Assembly: GCA_026874595.1 (NCBI GenBank)
Contig: CM049316.1
Span: 71,389,176-71,453,175 of the forward strand
Direction: 5' to 3'
DNA length: 64,000 nucleotides
Source of the DNA: Sipunculus nudus
Taxonomy: Eukaryota; Annelida; Sipuncula; Golfingiida; Sipunculidae
Both the position numbers and the translations under genes were made by a program. Positions within the stretch are counted from its first letter, which is position 1, and every line of letters begins with the position of its first letter. This document shows, one piece after another, positions 1 to 11,678 of this stretch. Under the pieces are notes generated by a model that was given only the letters and a program-made list of their open reading frames with translations, had not been told where the DNA came from and searched no databases.

Positions 1-1765
1 TTGATCATGGTCTCTTTAACTTCTATGTCCATCTTCAGTTTAAAAAAGCAGAATAATGAAAGCTTCTTCCAGGGTATTTAATATGTATATTTAATTAAAT
101 TATCAGTGTTATTTCTCTCACAATAATCCCAGTGTATGACATTTCCTGATAATGTATAGTTGCATCTTCACTGAAGATGATTTCCTGGGTTGTCCTTGAC
201 ATTTATGCTAATGGGAAAGTCCTGAAATGCTGTGATGTTCCATGTTTTATGCACCATAGATTTCTAGATGATATTATTGCTATTTCTTCTGCTTCCTTTA
301 ATTGTTACCTAGTTACACAACTCACTGAAGCCACAAACTCTCTGACTCATACTTCTCCGAAGTTTCTGTCAGAGGTGAAACATTTTTTTAGCTTTGAGAT
401 GACTTTTAACTGTTTGAAGTTTGAGATTAATTGAATCTTTCTAACACCAGGTTGAGATAAGTATATCCATGATCTAGTGGGGGAAAAGTAGTGAAATATC
501 AAAACATCAAATAAAAAAAAAAATTATTATGTTTGCAAATATCTAATTGTTATTTTTATATATATCAGTGTTTTGTGAGTGTGACCTGAAAACAAAAACA
601 ATAAGCAGGAGAGGAAAAATGCAATAAAAAAATCAGAGATAATGAAAAGAGATTATTTCATTTTGCACATAAAAAAGAACTGAAGTATTTAGCATGAAGG
701 GTAGAATAAATTGAGAGGAAATGGCCAAGAAACTTGAAAATAAAGTTAAGTTAGTGAGAGTAGTAAATTTGTAAAAACTAAAGGTGTAAATAGCATTGAA
801 GACTTTCAGTAGAATAAAGGGAAAGGGATTAAACAATAAAGGTTCAGTACAATAATAGTTCAGTAACAACAAAATGATTATACAATAAAGTGTCAAGAAC
901 CTTTAGCAGAGAGTGAAATGATAGAGAAGAGGATGTAACGGAAAGTACAGAACAGAAAATTCACTAAAGTTGGAGAGAAAAAGAGAGAGAGGAGAAAGAG
1001 GGGGAAAAGAGAACTTAAAGAAAATTTACTCAAGGTTGTGCAGAATGGTAGAGATGGAGGGTAGCGTGGCTGGTTAATTTCCTCTGCAGACAGGTGTGCT
1101 GGTATCCGTGGCCTGGCTGCTGGACAGGCAGACTGATGCTGTAGGTACACAGACAGTGCAGCAGTTATCAGTCACAGCTGTGTGAGGCAGGTTTTCCACA
1201 GTTAGCTGTGATTCACAGGGGTAGGGGATGTGGGTGGCACATCCATACTGCACCCAATGACCTGGTACTAGGGGTGATACTTGATCAACATACATATGAC
1301 TCATCTGATAAATTGGTATATGGTACAGGGTCATACTAGATCCTTAATGGAATACTCAACAATTACAAAAAAAAATTGCCTGAACACATTGGTATACAGC
1401 AGTACCCCTAAAAGTTCAATCTGATTAAGTTTCGAAGTGCGTGAAAATATAAAAACCAGTTTCTGTGATCCACCTGGAAATGGTTCCTTAAGTACAATCC
1501 CAAGCTGTAAAAACACATTTCTTTCATTTTCTTTGGTTAGTTCTGTCAATGAAAATGTAGCTAGCTCATTTCTTCTGATTTTTTAACTGTAAAATATAAT
1601 AACCCTTGACTTAAAATTATTCTGCAATTTTATTCATATGTAATTTTATTGCTTAGTTTAAATCATCCACTTAGTATTTAATGCCCAACATGTAGTATTT
1701 AAGGCTTTAACATCTATCATTTCCTCTACTTTCTAAATGATCTACTAAAATGGTTTATTTTTCAG
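1..1765 (+). other. CBFB: CBFB intron (3' part), no exon seen
   Basis: This is the intron upstream of the first CBFB exon in the window. It ends in a pyrimidine-rich tract and CAG at 1763-1765. I looked for the preceding CBF-beta exon and found no match, so exons 1-3 must lie before the window. The rest is AT-rich sequence with no feature I can name. Confidence 0.6.
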
Positions 1766-1882
1766 GTTCATCTCAAATCTCAGTTTATAATGAATGGGGT
1801 TTGTGTTATGTGGAAAGGCTGGCTAGATTTGCAACGATTGGACGGAGCCGGTTTTCTAGAATTTGACGAAGAAAGAGCAAGG
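1766..1882 (+). CDS. CBFB: CBF-beta (core-binding factor subunit beta), internal exon
   Basis: This 117-nt exon (39 codons, phase 0 at both ends) encodes the most conserved part of CBF-beta, the non-DNA-binding partner that heterodimerises with Runt-domain (RUNX) factors and raises their DNA affinity. The translation includes NGVCVMWKGWLDLQRLDG and LEFDEERAR. These line up with NGVCVIWKGWIDLQRLDG and LEFDEERAQ, recalled from human CBF-beta. The acceptor is TTTTTCAG|GTT and the donor AGG|GTAAGT, both near consensus. Exon length and phase match the human exon ending at EERAQ. The N-terminal half of the protein is encoded outside the window. Identification is by eye but rests on a long, near-identical block. 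Confidence 0.95.
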
Positions 1883-1939
1883 GTAAGTACAAACTATAAA
1901 TTTCCTAAGGCTTAAATATTCATGAATAAACATATCACC

Positions 1940-2100
1940 AATGGTTACATGTATGCAAATATCTGTATCCATGGTAATCTAGTAATTGACCAATAAGAAT
2001 CAGGATTTTGAATAATTTCCCATTACTATTGGTTACAGGTATGTGTCTATCCATAGCCATGGTGATACAATGATTGACTAACAGTAATCATGCTTCTAAA
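1940..2100. repeat. Diverged ~85-bp direct repeat
   Basis: Two copies begin near 1940 and 2024. Each contains ATTGGTTACA or its close variant, then CCATGGT and a TTGACTAA/TTGACCAA block in the same order. They are clearly related but well diverged, and lie just inside the CBFB intron donor. Confidence 0.5.
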
Positions 2101-3274
2101 TAAATTGTATTACTATGACAGAGGTATATATATATATATAAAGGTATATATAAGTCTGTATTTTTTCCAGTTTAATTTTCTGGACTGAGGGTGGTCATAT
2201 GAGGTAAATATAACACAGTGGTCATTGTTCAGGTACCCTTAGTTTTATTCCACATTGTATCTTCTGTATTAGAGGAATGGTACAGCTATCTCATTAGATT
2301 TCAGAATTATGGATTTCTTTACAAATATATACAGATGTAGTATTGAACTCGGTTATGCTTAAAGACATGTCATCATTCTGATGCAGTAATGACACAGAAA
2401 GTAGTCATAAATTATGACAAATTATGACTCATAATGTGTTATACCAATATTTGTGATAATAATTTATACTTAGTGTGCAAACTTGACTGCAATTTTTCAA
2501 TAATAAATAAAAAAAGTCATAATCCTTTTACTGCAATATACTTGAATATCACTTGTCACCCATGCCTTTAATGTTGCATATTTCAAATACGTGATTAATT
2601 CATCTGATCTGGCAGAATAAATACCTATCAGTTCTAAACTTCTCATACATCTATAAGTCAAGTTAAGCTAACAAAGCTCTTGACACGTGTGGTCAGTGAT
2701 ACAGCTGACCTGTTGGAGGATTTTGTATGTGGTTTTTGTGTTTGTGGCTTCTTGAACCATGAATGACCTCTGTATAACCACCTTGTAACCTTGCCAAGAT
2801 GTATTGTAGGAAGTGCTCTGGACACTGGTCAACTGCACTCACTGACCCTCCAAATACTTTGCAATGAACTATATCCATTAATCATAAATATATATGTATT
2901 AATTTTACTTATATAAGTGAATCCACACATGGAAATAGTTATAAGTGGGAAGAAATAGTACTCACTGATTGATGTTTTTACTTTTTGCAGTTTGATAAAT
3001 TAAAACTTCAAGTTGGAAAAAAAATATTTGTCATTTTCCATATTAATTTTTTTGGAAATAAAATCCTTGGTCATTAATCTTATTCATATTACTTAAAAAC
3101 ATTATATTATCAGTTTTGTTTATGTTTGTAACTATTTTATCTACAAAACATTATATTAACATTTTTATAATGCAAGTGTTGTTTATTAATTATATTGTGT
3201 ACATAAAACAAAACAAAAAACTCAGTCTTTATGTTTATTTGTTCCTACAAAGAGGTATAAACTGTATTTTTATG

Positions 3275-3283
3275 CCCCCCCCC

Positions 3284-3350
<67 letters not shown>
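3275..3350. repeat. C10 followed by (TA)31 microsatellite
   Basis: Ten C residues at 3275-3284 and an uninterrupted TA tract from 3289 to 3350, in the CBFB intron. Confidence 0.97.
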
Positions 3351-3353
<3 letters not shown>

Positions 3354-5420
3354 CTCTTAAATAACTTTTCTTTAACTTCTAAAACTTTCTTACTCCCAGT
3401 CAAGTTCACTGTTTTGAATAAAAATGATCATTTTTTATATAGGGGTAAAAATATTGACTTCATATACATAGTAACAGTTGCTGTAGAATCAGAAATCCCC
3501 ATGAATGGACAAGTTGTAACCAGGCTCTGTACAGTGGGTGTTCTCTGCCAGACTTGAGATGCATTGTTGACCTATTCACCCTAGTTTCAGGAAGTGGTGT
3601 AACCACAACTTAACCACTGTCAGTATTGGGTCAACCTTGGCACAGCCATGGTCAGTTCCCTAAAAATATGTCAAATATGTGTGGGATGTCTGCTACCCCA
3701 GATACCTGCACTGACTGAGGGGGTGATGAACTTTCTTAATCACAGTATGCCAGGGACATCATATGTATATGTATTACTTTGTATGTGCACATGTGTACTA
3801 AAAGAATATGTTTATCAGTGTTTACCTGCAGAAAAAAAGGCTTACTGAATTTTCTATAAGCTACTTGAATACATATAAATTTGTGCGTGTTACTGTGAAT
3901 GGGTTGATTGATTAAATAAGCATATTCCCTAAAACTTTCAGTTTCAGTAAGTACATGTGATTCCAAATTAAATCCAGGATTTCATGTAGTTACCAAAAAT
4001 CATTGGAGAAAATGTGAATTTCCTAAATGCTACTAATATGAGATTTACTGAAAAATTTGCCAGAAATATAACAAAGAGAGACACATAGTTGTAACCTCCA
4101 GAACATCATCTTTCATTAACATCACATATGTTGAAAATGTAATAACCAGACATGGTGCATGTAATAATCAATATCTCATTTCTTCAATCAATCATTGAAC
4201 ATGACATTTGAACTGATTTCAAACACTAGCTATAGAAGACTTTACAATAACCAAGGTTTGTGAAGTGTCTTGTCATAGGCAACCTGCCTATATATGTAAC
4301 ACTGACAGGCAAGAATCAAATATTGTGACATTTATTTAATATCATCTGAATACAGCAATATGTTGTGATATCCAATTTGAAGCATGTGGCCTATCTCCAA
4401 CCACAAGTGTATGTTAATCACTTGGGATGGGAATACTAATTTGTACCAATACCTTACACTGTATCATGTATCATACCGCATTGAAACCAAGCAATATGGC
4501 AGTATAAATACTTTGCTATTCTTGTAGATATCTGTAAAAAAGGAATCTATCAAATTTTCATTTCATCCCTCCAGATATAAAAACAAATTCCACAGAGGTT
4601 TTAAAGATCATATGTATTTTTGGTAAATTAAAATGGTACATGCCCTGCAGGTGTTCCCAGTTAGAAAGACAAAGAGTCACTTCAGACATGATCATGTTTG
4701 ACTGTTTCCTGTTTAATTATAACACATTTTTATTCTGTCTGGTTCAGTTTCATGTTTGTATCAATTGTTAACCAAGGATATAGATTTGTTTCAAATTAGA
4801 ACCAGCATGCCAGGTTGGTTTAGCAGTGTGAGTACATTCCAATTCTGGCCAATGAATTAACCGGGCACGATTTGCCAGAACAGCACTTCCAAAAATAACA
4901 CGTCTTATGGCTTATCTCTAATAATTCCTGTGACACCTCATCTGTCAAAACAGTTTTGCTGTGTAACATTTCAGAAGCTTTATTTTTATGAAACACCAGG
5001 GATCAATCAATCAGATTAGTATGTTCAAGTCACATGACCTTAAAAAAAGCCTTAAGTTGAATACTTGTGAGAATTTTATGATGAATAACCAGAGTTTGTT
5101 TTTCCAAAATAAATTGACCCCATGGTTTTTTGTTAAATTTTGAAATCTTGGATGTGAATTTTTGATGTAATGATGGTTTTCAAAAATAGACAGACCAAGA
5201 ACCTTTTTGTAGGTTTTATGATGAACTGATTAAGGATCTTCAAAGCAAATAGTACAGGAACTCTCTCACTGAATTTTTTTAGGAGAATTTTTGACTATAG
5301 TTAATTTTTTTGAACTGCAGAAAAAATGTATATACTATGTATGTTTTCATTGCTTGTGCACTGCAGCTGTTCAAGATCTCCTTCACTTTAACTGCTGCTC
5401 TGTATTACATATTTTTTCAG

Positions 5421-5600
5421 AGTTCCACCACCAGGGTTGGCTTAGGGCCAAGAAATGTAATCAGACCAATGAGAGCATAGTATCACATTATGCATCAGAC
5501 CAATTAGAGCTGGGTGTCACAGAAGGAAACTCTGATTCACTATGTGATACTGTGCTGCCATTGGTTTGATTACAGTGCCCTGCCCCTGGTTGTGAAAACC
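5421..5600. mobile_element. Foldback (inverted-repeat) element in CBFB intron
   Basis: The left part contains CCAGGGTTGGC, then TGTAATCAGACCAATGAGAGCA and AGTATCACA. The right part, reverse-complemented, reads CCAGGGGCAGGGC, then TGTAATCAAACCAATGGCAGCA and AGTATCACA. The arms are roughly 60-70 bases with scattered mismatches around a ~50-base centre. This is the structure of a small non-autonomous DNA element (MITE). I cannot assign the superfamily. Confidence 0.65.
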
Positions 5601-5819
5601 AGAGCATTTGCAGATCTAGAAGGAGATGAGAATGACTGCAGAGTAAAACTACTACATGAGGAGTGTCATGTATGTTAGGGATACATATTTGCAGGAATAT
5701 GCATTTGGCAATTGTTGGGCATATCTTTTATAATGTATCAGTCAATTTCCCTGCACAGACTCAAGATGTGCTGGTACACTGTTTATCCTGAACTGATTGT
5801 ATACTTGCTGAGATTTTTT

Positions 5820-6010
5820 TGCAGCAAGCTGATTGGTTACTTCTGAGTCTTTGGATTATCTGCAATCATCTGATTGGTTAATTGTTAGTCTTTTGATCAT
5901 TTGCAAAATCTGATTGGTTACATCTCAGTATTTTGATTATTTGCAACAATCTGATTGGGTTTCAGACAGGTAGATGTAATTTGACAAGATTCTGATTGAC
6001 AAACTATTGG
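5820..6010. repeat. 41-bp tandem repeat abutting the CBFB exon
   Basis: CTGATTGG or CTGATTG recurs at about 5829, 5870, 5910, 5951 and 5992, spaced 40-41 bases. A shared TTTGATTATTTGCAA-like segment lies between. Each unit carries ATTGG, the reverse of a CCAAT box. The array ends about 90 bases before the 6101 exon. Confidence 0.85.
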
Positions 6011-6100
6011 CAAATTATCAGTCCCAGACTCTTTTCATTTTTTTTTATATTCAGTAGTAGCCTGTATTTTCTTCTATATAAGTTCTCTTTATTCTTCAAG

Positions 6101-6220
6101 GTTGAAGATGGTATACTCAGGGAGCAAATAGAACAGTACAACCGACGCTTACGAGAATTCGAGGAAAGGCAGCGTCATTATCGAGAAGAGCAGGAGAGAC
6201 AGGCTGAGGCAGAAGCTGAG
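6101..6220 (+). CDS. CBFB: CBF-beta, exon for the C-terminal helical region
   Basis: This exon continues in phase 0 from the 1766-1882 exon. It encodes VEDGILREQIEQYNRR, then LREFEERQRHYREEQERQ, then an alternating Ala/Glu run. This aligns with the human segment QEDALAQQAFEEARRRTREFEDRDRSHREEM. The acceptor is ATTCTTCAAG|GTT. A donor, GAG|GTAGTT, lies at 6220/6221 after a complete codon (phase 0). It sits at the position equivalent to human intron 5, which follows about residue 165. Splicing from here to 22700 gives the conserved C-terminus. Ignoring the donor gives the longer tail annotated separately. The exon is certain; the relative use of the two 3' outcomes is not. Confidence 0.93.
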
Positions 6221-6307
6221 GTAGTTCAAGCATTATTGCGTTTCTCTGAAAATCCCGATGACAACTCAGGCCAAAATGGGGCTGGTGCAAGTGGGCACGC
6301 TGTGTGA
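6221..6307 (+). CDS. CBFB: Alternative read-through C-terminus of CBF-beta
   Basis: If the 6220/6221 donor is not used, the frame continues for 28 codons. It encodes VVQALLRFSENPDD and a Gly/Asn/Ser/Ala-rich tail, then stops at TGA 6305-6307. The first residues loosely recall the alternative human CBF-beta tail EVRVSQLLAV, but this similarity is too short to prove homology. A candidate AATAAA at 7092-7097, followed by GT-rich sequence, would give a ~0.8-kb 3' UTR. A second AATAAA lies at 11406-11411. Splicing to the distal exon is better supported by protein similarity. This tail could be a real isoform or simply retained intron. Confidence 0.5.
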   Translation, partial: VVQALLRFSENPDDNSGQNGAGASGHAV

Positions 6308-7091
6308 AATCCTAACAATAATTTGCACAAAACACAACAAATCACACACCTCACACACAACCTGTAAGTGCTAACTACAAATTCAGGGGTTGTAGCGAGA
6401 GGGTCTGAACCCCAGGCTATCAGGGGTGGTCAATCTGTCACACCAAATCCCTCGATAAACTGTCTCATTGATAGTTTCATCACTAAGGAGGAAATTGTGA
6501 CATAACACATGGCATTAGGTGACATCAGCTAGACTTGATTCACCCTAAAATGGCTGATACCAGCTGCACGTGTGCATGCATATGGCTAGATAGGATTGAG
6601 CACCAAAAGTAGTGCATAGTAGTGTTCCTCCAAGAGAGCCTTTCTTGCTTCTTAAATGCTCTTCGTGCAAGATGGGATAATTATTCGATCTTTATCATGT
6701 ATACACCACTGAGCGTGGCACACGTTTAAAATGCATGCTGCAGTTTGTGACATCTGAACATTTCAGAATATTTGTTCATGTAGATTTGCAGTTATTTTAA
6801 TAATAAGGAATGAAAAACAGTTCCATTCACAGGAAGACACCTGAAACATAATGATTAATTTTAATTGCTTAAAATGCCATTGGAATAATGCGCAATACCT
6901 TGCTTGCTAACTTCTGCTTAAAATTTTGCTCTTTTGAAAGCTAATTTTAGCCATATATTCAGTAGACATTTCCGACAAATAAAAATAGTCATCAAAAATG
7001 AGTTAAAACGCCAAACTAACAACTGTTGAGAATTGTCCCCACCTTTAACTTCAGTGACTGGATTGATTCAGTTAAGTGTCAATCCCCATAC

Positions 7092-7097
7092 AATAAA
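7092..7097 (+). terminator. Candidate poly(A) signal for the short CBFB transcript
   Basis: AATAAA, followed within about 15 bases by a GT-rich stretch. It lies 785 bases after the read-through stop at 6307. It would end a proximal transcript. There is no transcript evidence, and the hexamer is common by chance in AT-rich DNA. Confidence 0.3.
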
Positions 7098-8288
7098 ACT
7101 AACTGACTGATGTGTGAAGCCAATTTTTTTAACTCTTCTTAATTTCTGCTTTAAAATCTCCTGCTGTTTCATTTTTATTTCTTTGATTTTTTTTTATGAT
7201 ATTTTTATGCTTTATTTTGCTTTATTTGTATGGATGCTGTTAAGTTTGATGAACAGGATTTACATCTCATTAATATTCATGAGATTGATGAATGATATAA
7301 GGCTGATGAATATTCATAGGTTGGTTCAAATGTTTTGCAGCTAGTTCACTGCCAGTGACAGAGAGAAGTTTTTTCAGTTAATGCTTATACAACAAAGGCC
7401 ATACAGATAAAATCTACACACAAACTGATAGTATACTGTCCTTACATGGTGCAGATGGAGAACCTGAGTTGAACAGAGATACCATTGTTTGAAACAGAAA
7501 TCATGAATGATCTTTTCAGTTATACTTAATGCACAACTATTTAACAAGGAAACTAAGCAGACTTAAATGATACATAAAAAATTATATAATGTCTGTTTCT
7601 GTTTAGATCTTTTGTATTAGTGAATTATATTTTTTGGTTTATATAAGTGGAAGAGCCCATGATTCTTAGCCCAAGTCTGTCATTTATAATAAAAAACTTA
7701 ACATTCTTATATCTTTATTCTTTCTTCATTTGACAGTCCCACCAAAAAGTCATGGCCTTGTCCTTGAACTAAATGTAAAGTCTTCTCAAACTGTGACATT
7801 TGGTATCACGGTGAAACCTGTGTGACTACGCTCTTTACACAGCGCTTTACCCATATGCAAACTACCTATATCGTTAGCACTGTTTGTTATGACCTTGTAT
7901 CCTGAATCTCTACACCAGAGGGGAGCACTGGTCCAATCAGATGAGACCGTGTGCTGGAAGACAAAATGGTTTACCAGCCAAGTGAGGAATACACGAAGCC
8001 AATGTTGTTCATTTCATTTTGAGTGACAGCTCATCGCCCAGGCTTGCTGAACAGGCCACAGGCTCAGTGAAAATTGCCCCACATATGGTTTCTGGGCAGA
8101 GCCTGATGCCTGTTGAGTGTTTGTTGACTTGCATTTGGTTGGCTGCTAGTCACATCAGCAGTTTTTTTCAGCAGACAGGCCCATGTGCACCACCTGGTGT
8201 TTAAGTGCATCATAAACGGTCAAAGCAGGCAGTGGGAAAATCAGTAGCTTCTTTAGAAGCGCAAGATTTCCGCTTCCTCGGGAGCGTA

Positions 8289-8424
8289 CTATGAGACTCG
8301 ATCACCAAAATGGTCTTAACTCACAGATGGTCCTAAAAACTGTGAAAGCTGTTGGTCCACTCAAGGGTGGTCTTAATAGACAAGGTGGTCTTACCAGAGG
8401 TGATCTTTAAGAAAAATTCCACTG
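8289..8424. mobile_element. Degraded pogo/Tigger-like MITE copy
   Basis: The right end, reverse-complemented, begins CAGTGGAATTTTTCTTAAAGATCACC. The left end carries ATGAGACTCGATCACC. Both are bordered by TA (8287-8288 and 8425-8426). The interior repeats TGGTCTTA, as in the better-preserved element at 49784-49968. The ends are diverged, so this is a moderate call. Confidence 0.45.
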
Positions 8425-10620
8425 TACTTAAAAAAAACATGCTTCCTTAAGTGTTTTGTGGCTTTTGGTAAACTTTGTAAGAAATTTTCAAGATGGTCTG
8501 AGTGATCCGTTAATGACTCGAAGGAGGTTAACAGAAGAAAAAGAATTACTCGACATAATTAAAGTCTACAGTTGAGCCTGTGTATCAGTAAATTTACCTT
8601 TCATTTATTATGTATTATAAGTGACAGTATTGGTGACTGAATCTGGGCATCTAGTGAATAAAGAACCGAGTGTCTACAATATTAATTCTTAGATCCTTTT
8701 TACAACCACCCCCCTCCCTCACACACATATATATTCTTTTTTCCATCATTTCAATTTCTTTTCAACGCAAGCTCTCACTGTTACAAGGCAGATTGCTGTA
8801 TAATATTCAACTTCAAATATATTCTCTAATTAGAGATCTGTATATTTATATATTATTGGTCTCTCTACATGCAGTTGTCTAATCTGAAGTGTAATTTCAC
8901 ATTAAACACATTATTTCTACACCCTCCTTGCAGACTCCTTACATAAAACTTGTAATAAAGTGAGATTACAAATTACAAGTTCCAGTTGTCTGACCTACAG
9001 GTTCATATTTCATTATATATGCAGCAGCCAGTGTCAAATCAACATTAATATACCATGAATATGCATCATTATCAGGGAGATAACATTATACTGCTGTTAT
9101 GTTTTTGTTAATTAGCTTTTGTTATCCACAATTAGGGCAGAAGAGTTAAGGGTCATATTGTTCAGGCATATATCTGTTTCTGTTAGATATAGGTTGCTAT
9201 AAATGTTCAGTATCATCACTGCAGGCATATTGACTAATTTGTTAACCAGGTACAGCACCTTGTTTGGATAAGTAGTTATATTTAAAAGAACTTAAATGCC
9301 AAATTTTGCCACACCCCCTGGTTACAGTTGGTAGGAAACAAACAGCTATGTTACATGATTGGGTATAAGTAAAGATGACTGACATCTGGAAATGGTCATC
9401 TTGCTATTGAAAAACAAGAGCTGAGAAGATTGTACATAGATATATGTAAAATCTCTATCATCTAATGTATATGCAAGGAAAAAAAACTCTAAATATTTTG
9501 TAGAACATTAAAATTGCTGCTTAAGCAGCTATAAAACATTTTATTTAATTTCATCCATGCCATTTGTATATATAATGATTTATTTATAAAATATTTATAA
9601 AATACCAAATATTTTCTCAACTAAAATGCTGAATTATTTCTTACCAGTATTTGTTTTGTAACTGGTAAAGCCCAGTTGGTTTACTGATTTCGAATGGAGA
9701 GTTGACATGCATAACACAGTTTTCAAGGATACATTGATGTCCAAAACAGAGTACTCAGAAAAATTCATTCTGCTAAGGATAAATAAAAGTGTTAAGACAA
9801 ATTATCATTGAAAACTTCCTAATTTTGGCAACAATAGTGCCCTGAAAAATCAATAAAAAAAATAAATATGACTACACACTCAAGTGTGTTTTTAATTGAT
9901 CAGATTTTAATGATATTTTAATGATAAACATATAATTCTGTATTTTGTATCAGCTGTTTTGTCTTAAATTGAAGAAGATAGAGATTTTTACTAGGCTTAT
10001 CATAGCTGTTTTGTTCAAAGAAGTTATATTTAACACAAGCATTCATAAATAAAATTTCTAAGCCAGGCAGGCATCCCTTAATGCATTGACCCATGTACTT
10101 GGCTGTTCACCAGTATACATCAGTAGATGTATAATTAATGAACGTGCAAGCACCTGGTTTTCATCTGACTTATATCATTGGCAGTCATTTAGGAAGTATG
10201 AAAGGACTCAAAACATACTGTTACAACACAGCAGATTATATTTATTTTGTTATTGCTAGTAGTGTAAACAAGTCAACTCATGTACTCCCATTTATGATGC
10301 ATATCATAGCATATCACTAAATGCAAACCTAGCTTTACATGATATAATCATAACTATATCAGATTATTGTAATATCATAATATTTAACAAAATATGAAGG
10401 AGTATTTTTAGTACATAGCGCTAGGTACAGATTGTATTTTTGGTAAAACTTAGGACAATTATATCATTATTTAGGTATATTTGATACATTTTTTTATTGG
10501 AGTGCGGGTCACTCGTAAGATAAATGTGTTTTGTTTTGTTTTGTTATCTTAATTGTTCTGTTACAGTCCTGAGATGTCCTCATCGTAGACATAGGCATGT
10601 AATCATAGGCTAAGGAACTA

Positions 10621-10635
10621 GGGGGGGGGGGGGGG
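10621..10635. repeat. G15 homopolymer
   Basis: Fifteen consecutive G residues in an AT-rich surrounding. Confidence 0.95.
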
Positions 10636-10952
10636 AGGGCTTGGTACCTCTTCTACACACTTACACACTTGTAGAACCAGAGGGGGAGCAAAAGTATATG
10701 CAGTCCTGTCCCTGATAGTGATAGAATCCCAAACAATATCCACATTCCTTAAAATATTGCACAGAATTCTATACAAAGCAAAAATTTTTATCATGATCCT
10801 CTTAAAAGTATTATGTGGTATTTTCCACTCCAAATTACTTTCAGAAATGCTTCAATTTTGCTTCATTTAGTACACAACAATTTACTTCCAGCATAATTTT
10901 GCTCCTTCCCTGATCCCCGATTTTTATGTGTTCTTCAGCCTATGGATATGTC

Positions 10953-10972
10953 ATATATATATATATATATAT
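10953..10972. repeat. (TA)10 microsatellite
   Basis: A short uninterrupted TA tract. Confidence 0.95.
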
Positions 10973-11405
10973 GGGAATGAATGAGTTACTGCTAGGATTA
11001 TTTTGTTTATATGTAGAGGCTGTGTAATTTAATTCGAGTAACCTGGAGTCAACATGAATGTCTGAACTTTCGGGATTGTAACTGTATTTATAAAATATTA
11101 AATTTTTACAGAGAAATCTAGGTAATTTATCAGTCCCTTGGCCAATTTGTGTAACTTATTGTGATTATATTAATAATTATTTAAGCTAAGTGATGTTAAC
11201 CTCCAGCTGCATTTTGCCAGTTAAATGTTTTAGTGTTACAAAAATGTTTTGTTCATGAACATTGTTAATGTCTTTAGGGCTGTTTTTCAGCCCATTAAAG
11301 TGCGTTCTTCTTGGGTCCAGGACTTAGGAATGGTTAGTGTATATGTAGGAAATACTAGAGCAGCTCTAGTCACACATTCTGTTGTTTGTCCACGATTATT
11401 AGGTG

Positions 11406-11411
11406 AATAAA
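11406..11411 (+). terminator. Candidate distal poly(A) signal
   Basis: AATAAA followed by a T/GT-rich stretch (TGCTTGCTTGTATTTTCC), the usual layout of a cleavage site. It would give a ~5.1-kb 3' UTR for the read-through CBFB transcript. Human CBFB also has a long 3' UTR, but nothing here proves use. Confidence 0.3.
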
Positions 11412-11657
11412 TGCATTCTTCATTTTCATCTGCTTGCTTGTATTTTCCTTTGACTGTTTTGCTTTGTTTTGATCATTCTTTTGATTTTGTCTTCTTTAAA
11501 TTTAAACCATTAATCATTATTTTACTTTACATAATGATCAAATACCACCAATTCCATTATTACCCTTTTAAATATTGAATCCCATGGACAGTGGCAAAAT
11601 GGTGCCTAAAATGAGTCTTGACAAGTGATCAATTTTTCTTTTGATAAAAATTATGAT

Positions 11658-11678
11658 GGGGGGGGGGGGGGGGGGGGG
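11658..11678. repeat. G21 homopolymer
   Basis: About 21 consecutive G residues on the plus strand. Confidence 0.95.

Larger units (their letters stand above)
1883..6100 (+). other. CBFB: CBFB intron between the two internal exons
   Basis: This 4.2-kb phase-0 intron runs from GTAAGT to TTCTTCAAG. It holds a diverged ~85-bp direct repeat (about 1940-2100), a C10/(TA)n compound tract at 3275-3350, a possible hAT-like scrap near 4425-4520, a foldback element (5421-5600) and a 41-bp tandem repeat directly before the next exon. No other exon was seen on either strand. Confidence 0.8.

Noticed and set aside
4425-4520. Possible hAT-type scrap (GGGATGGGAATACTAATTTGTACC ... ATCATACCGCATTG).
   Set aside because: The resemblance to hAT ends is loose and no second end or target duplication is visible.
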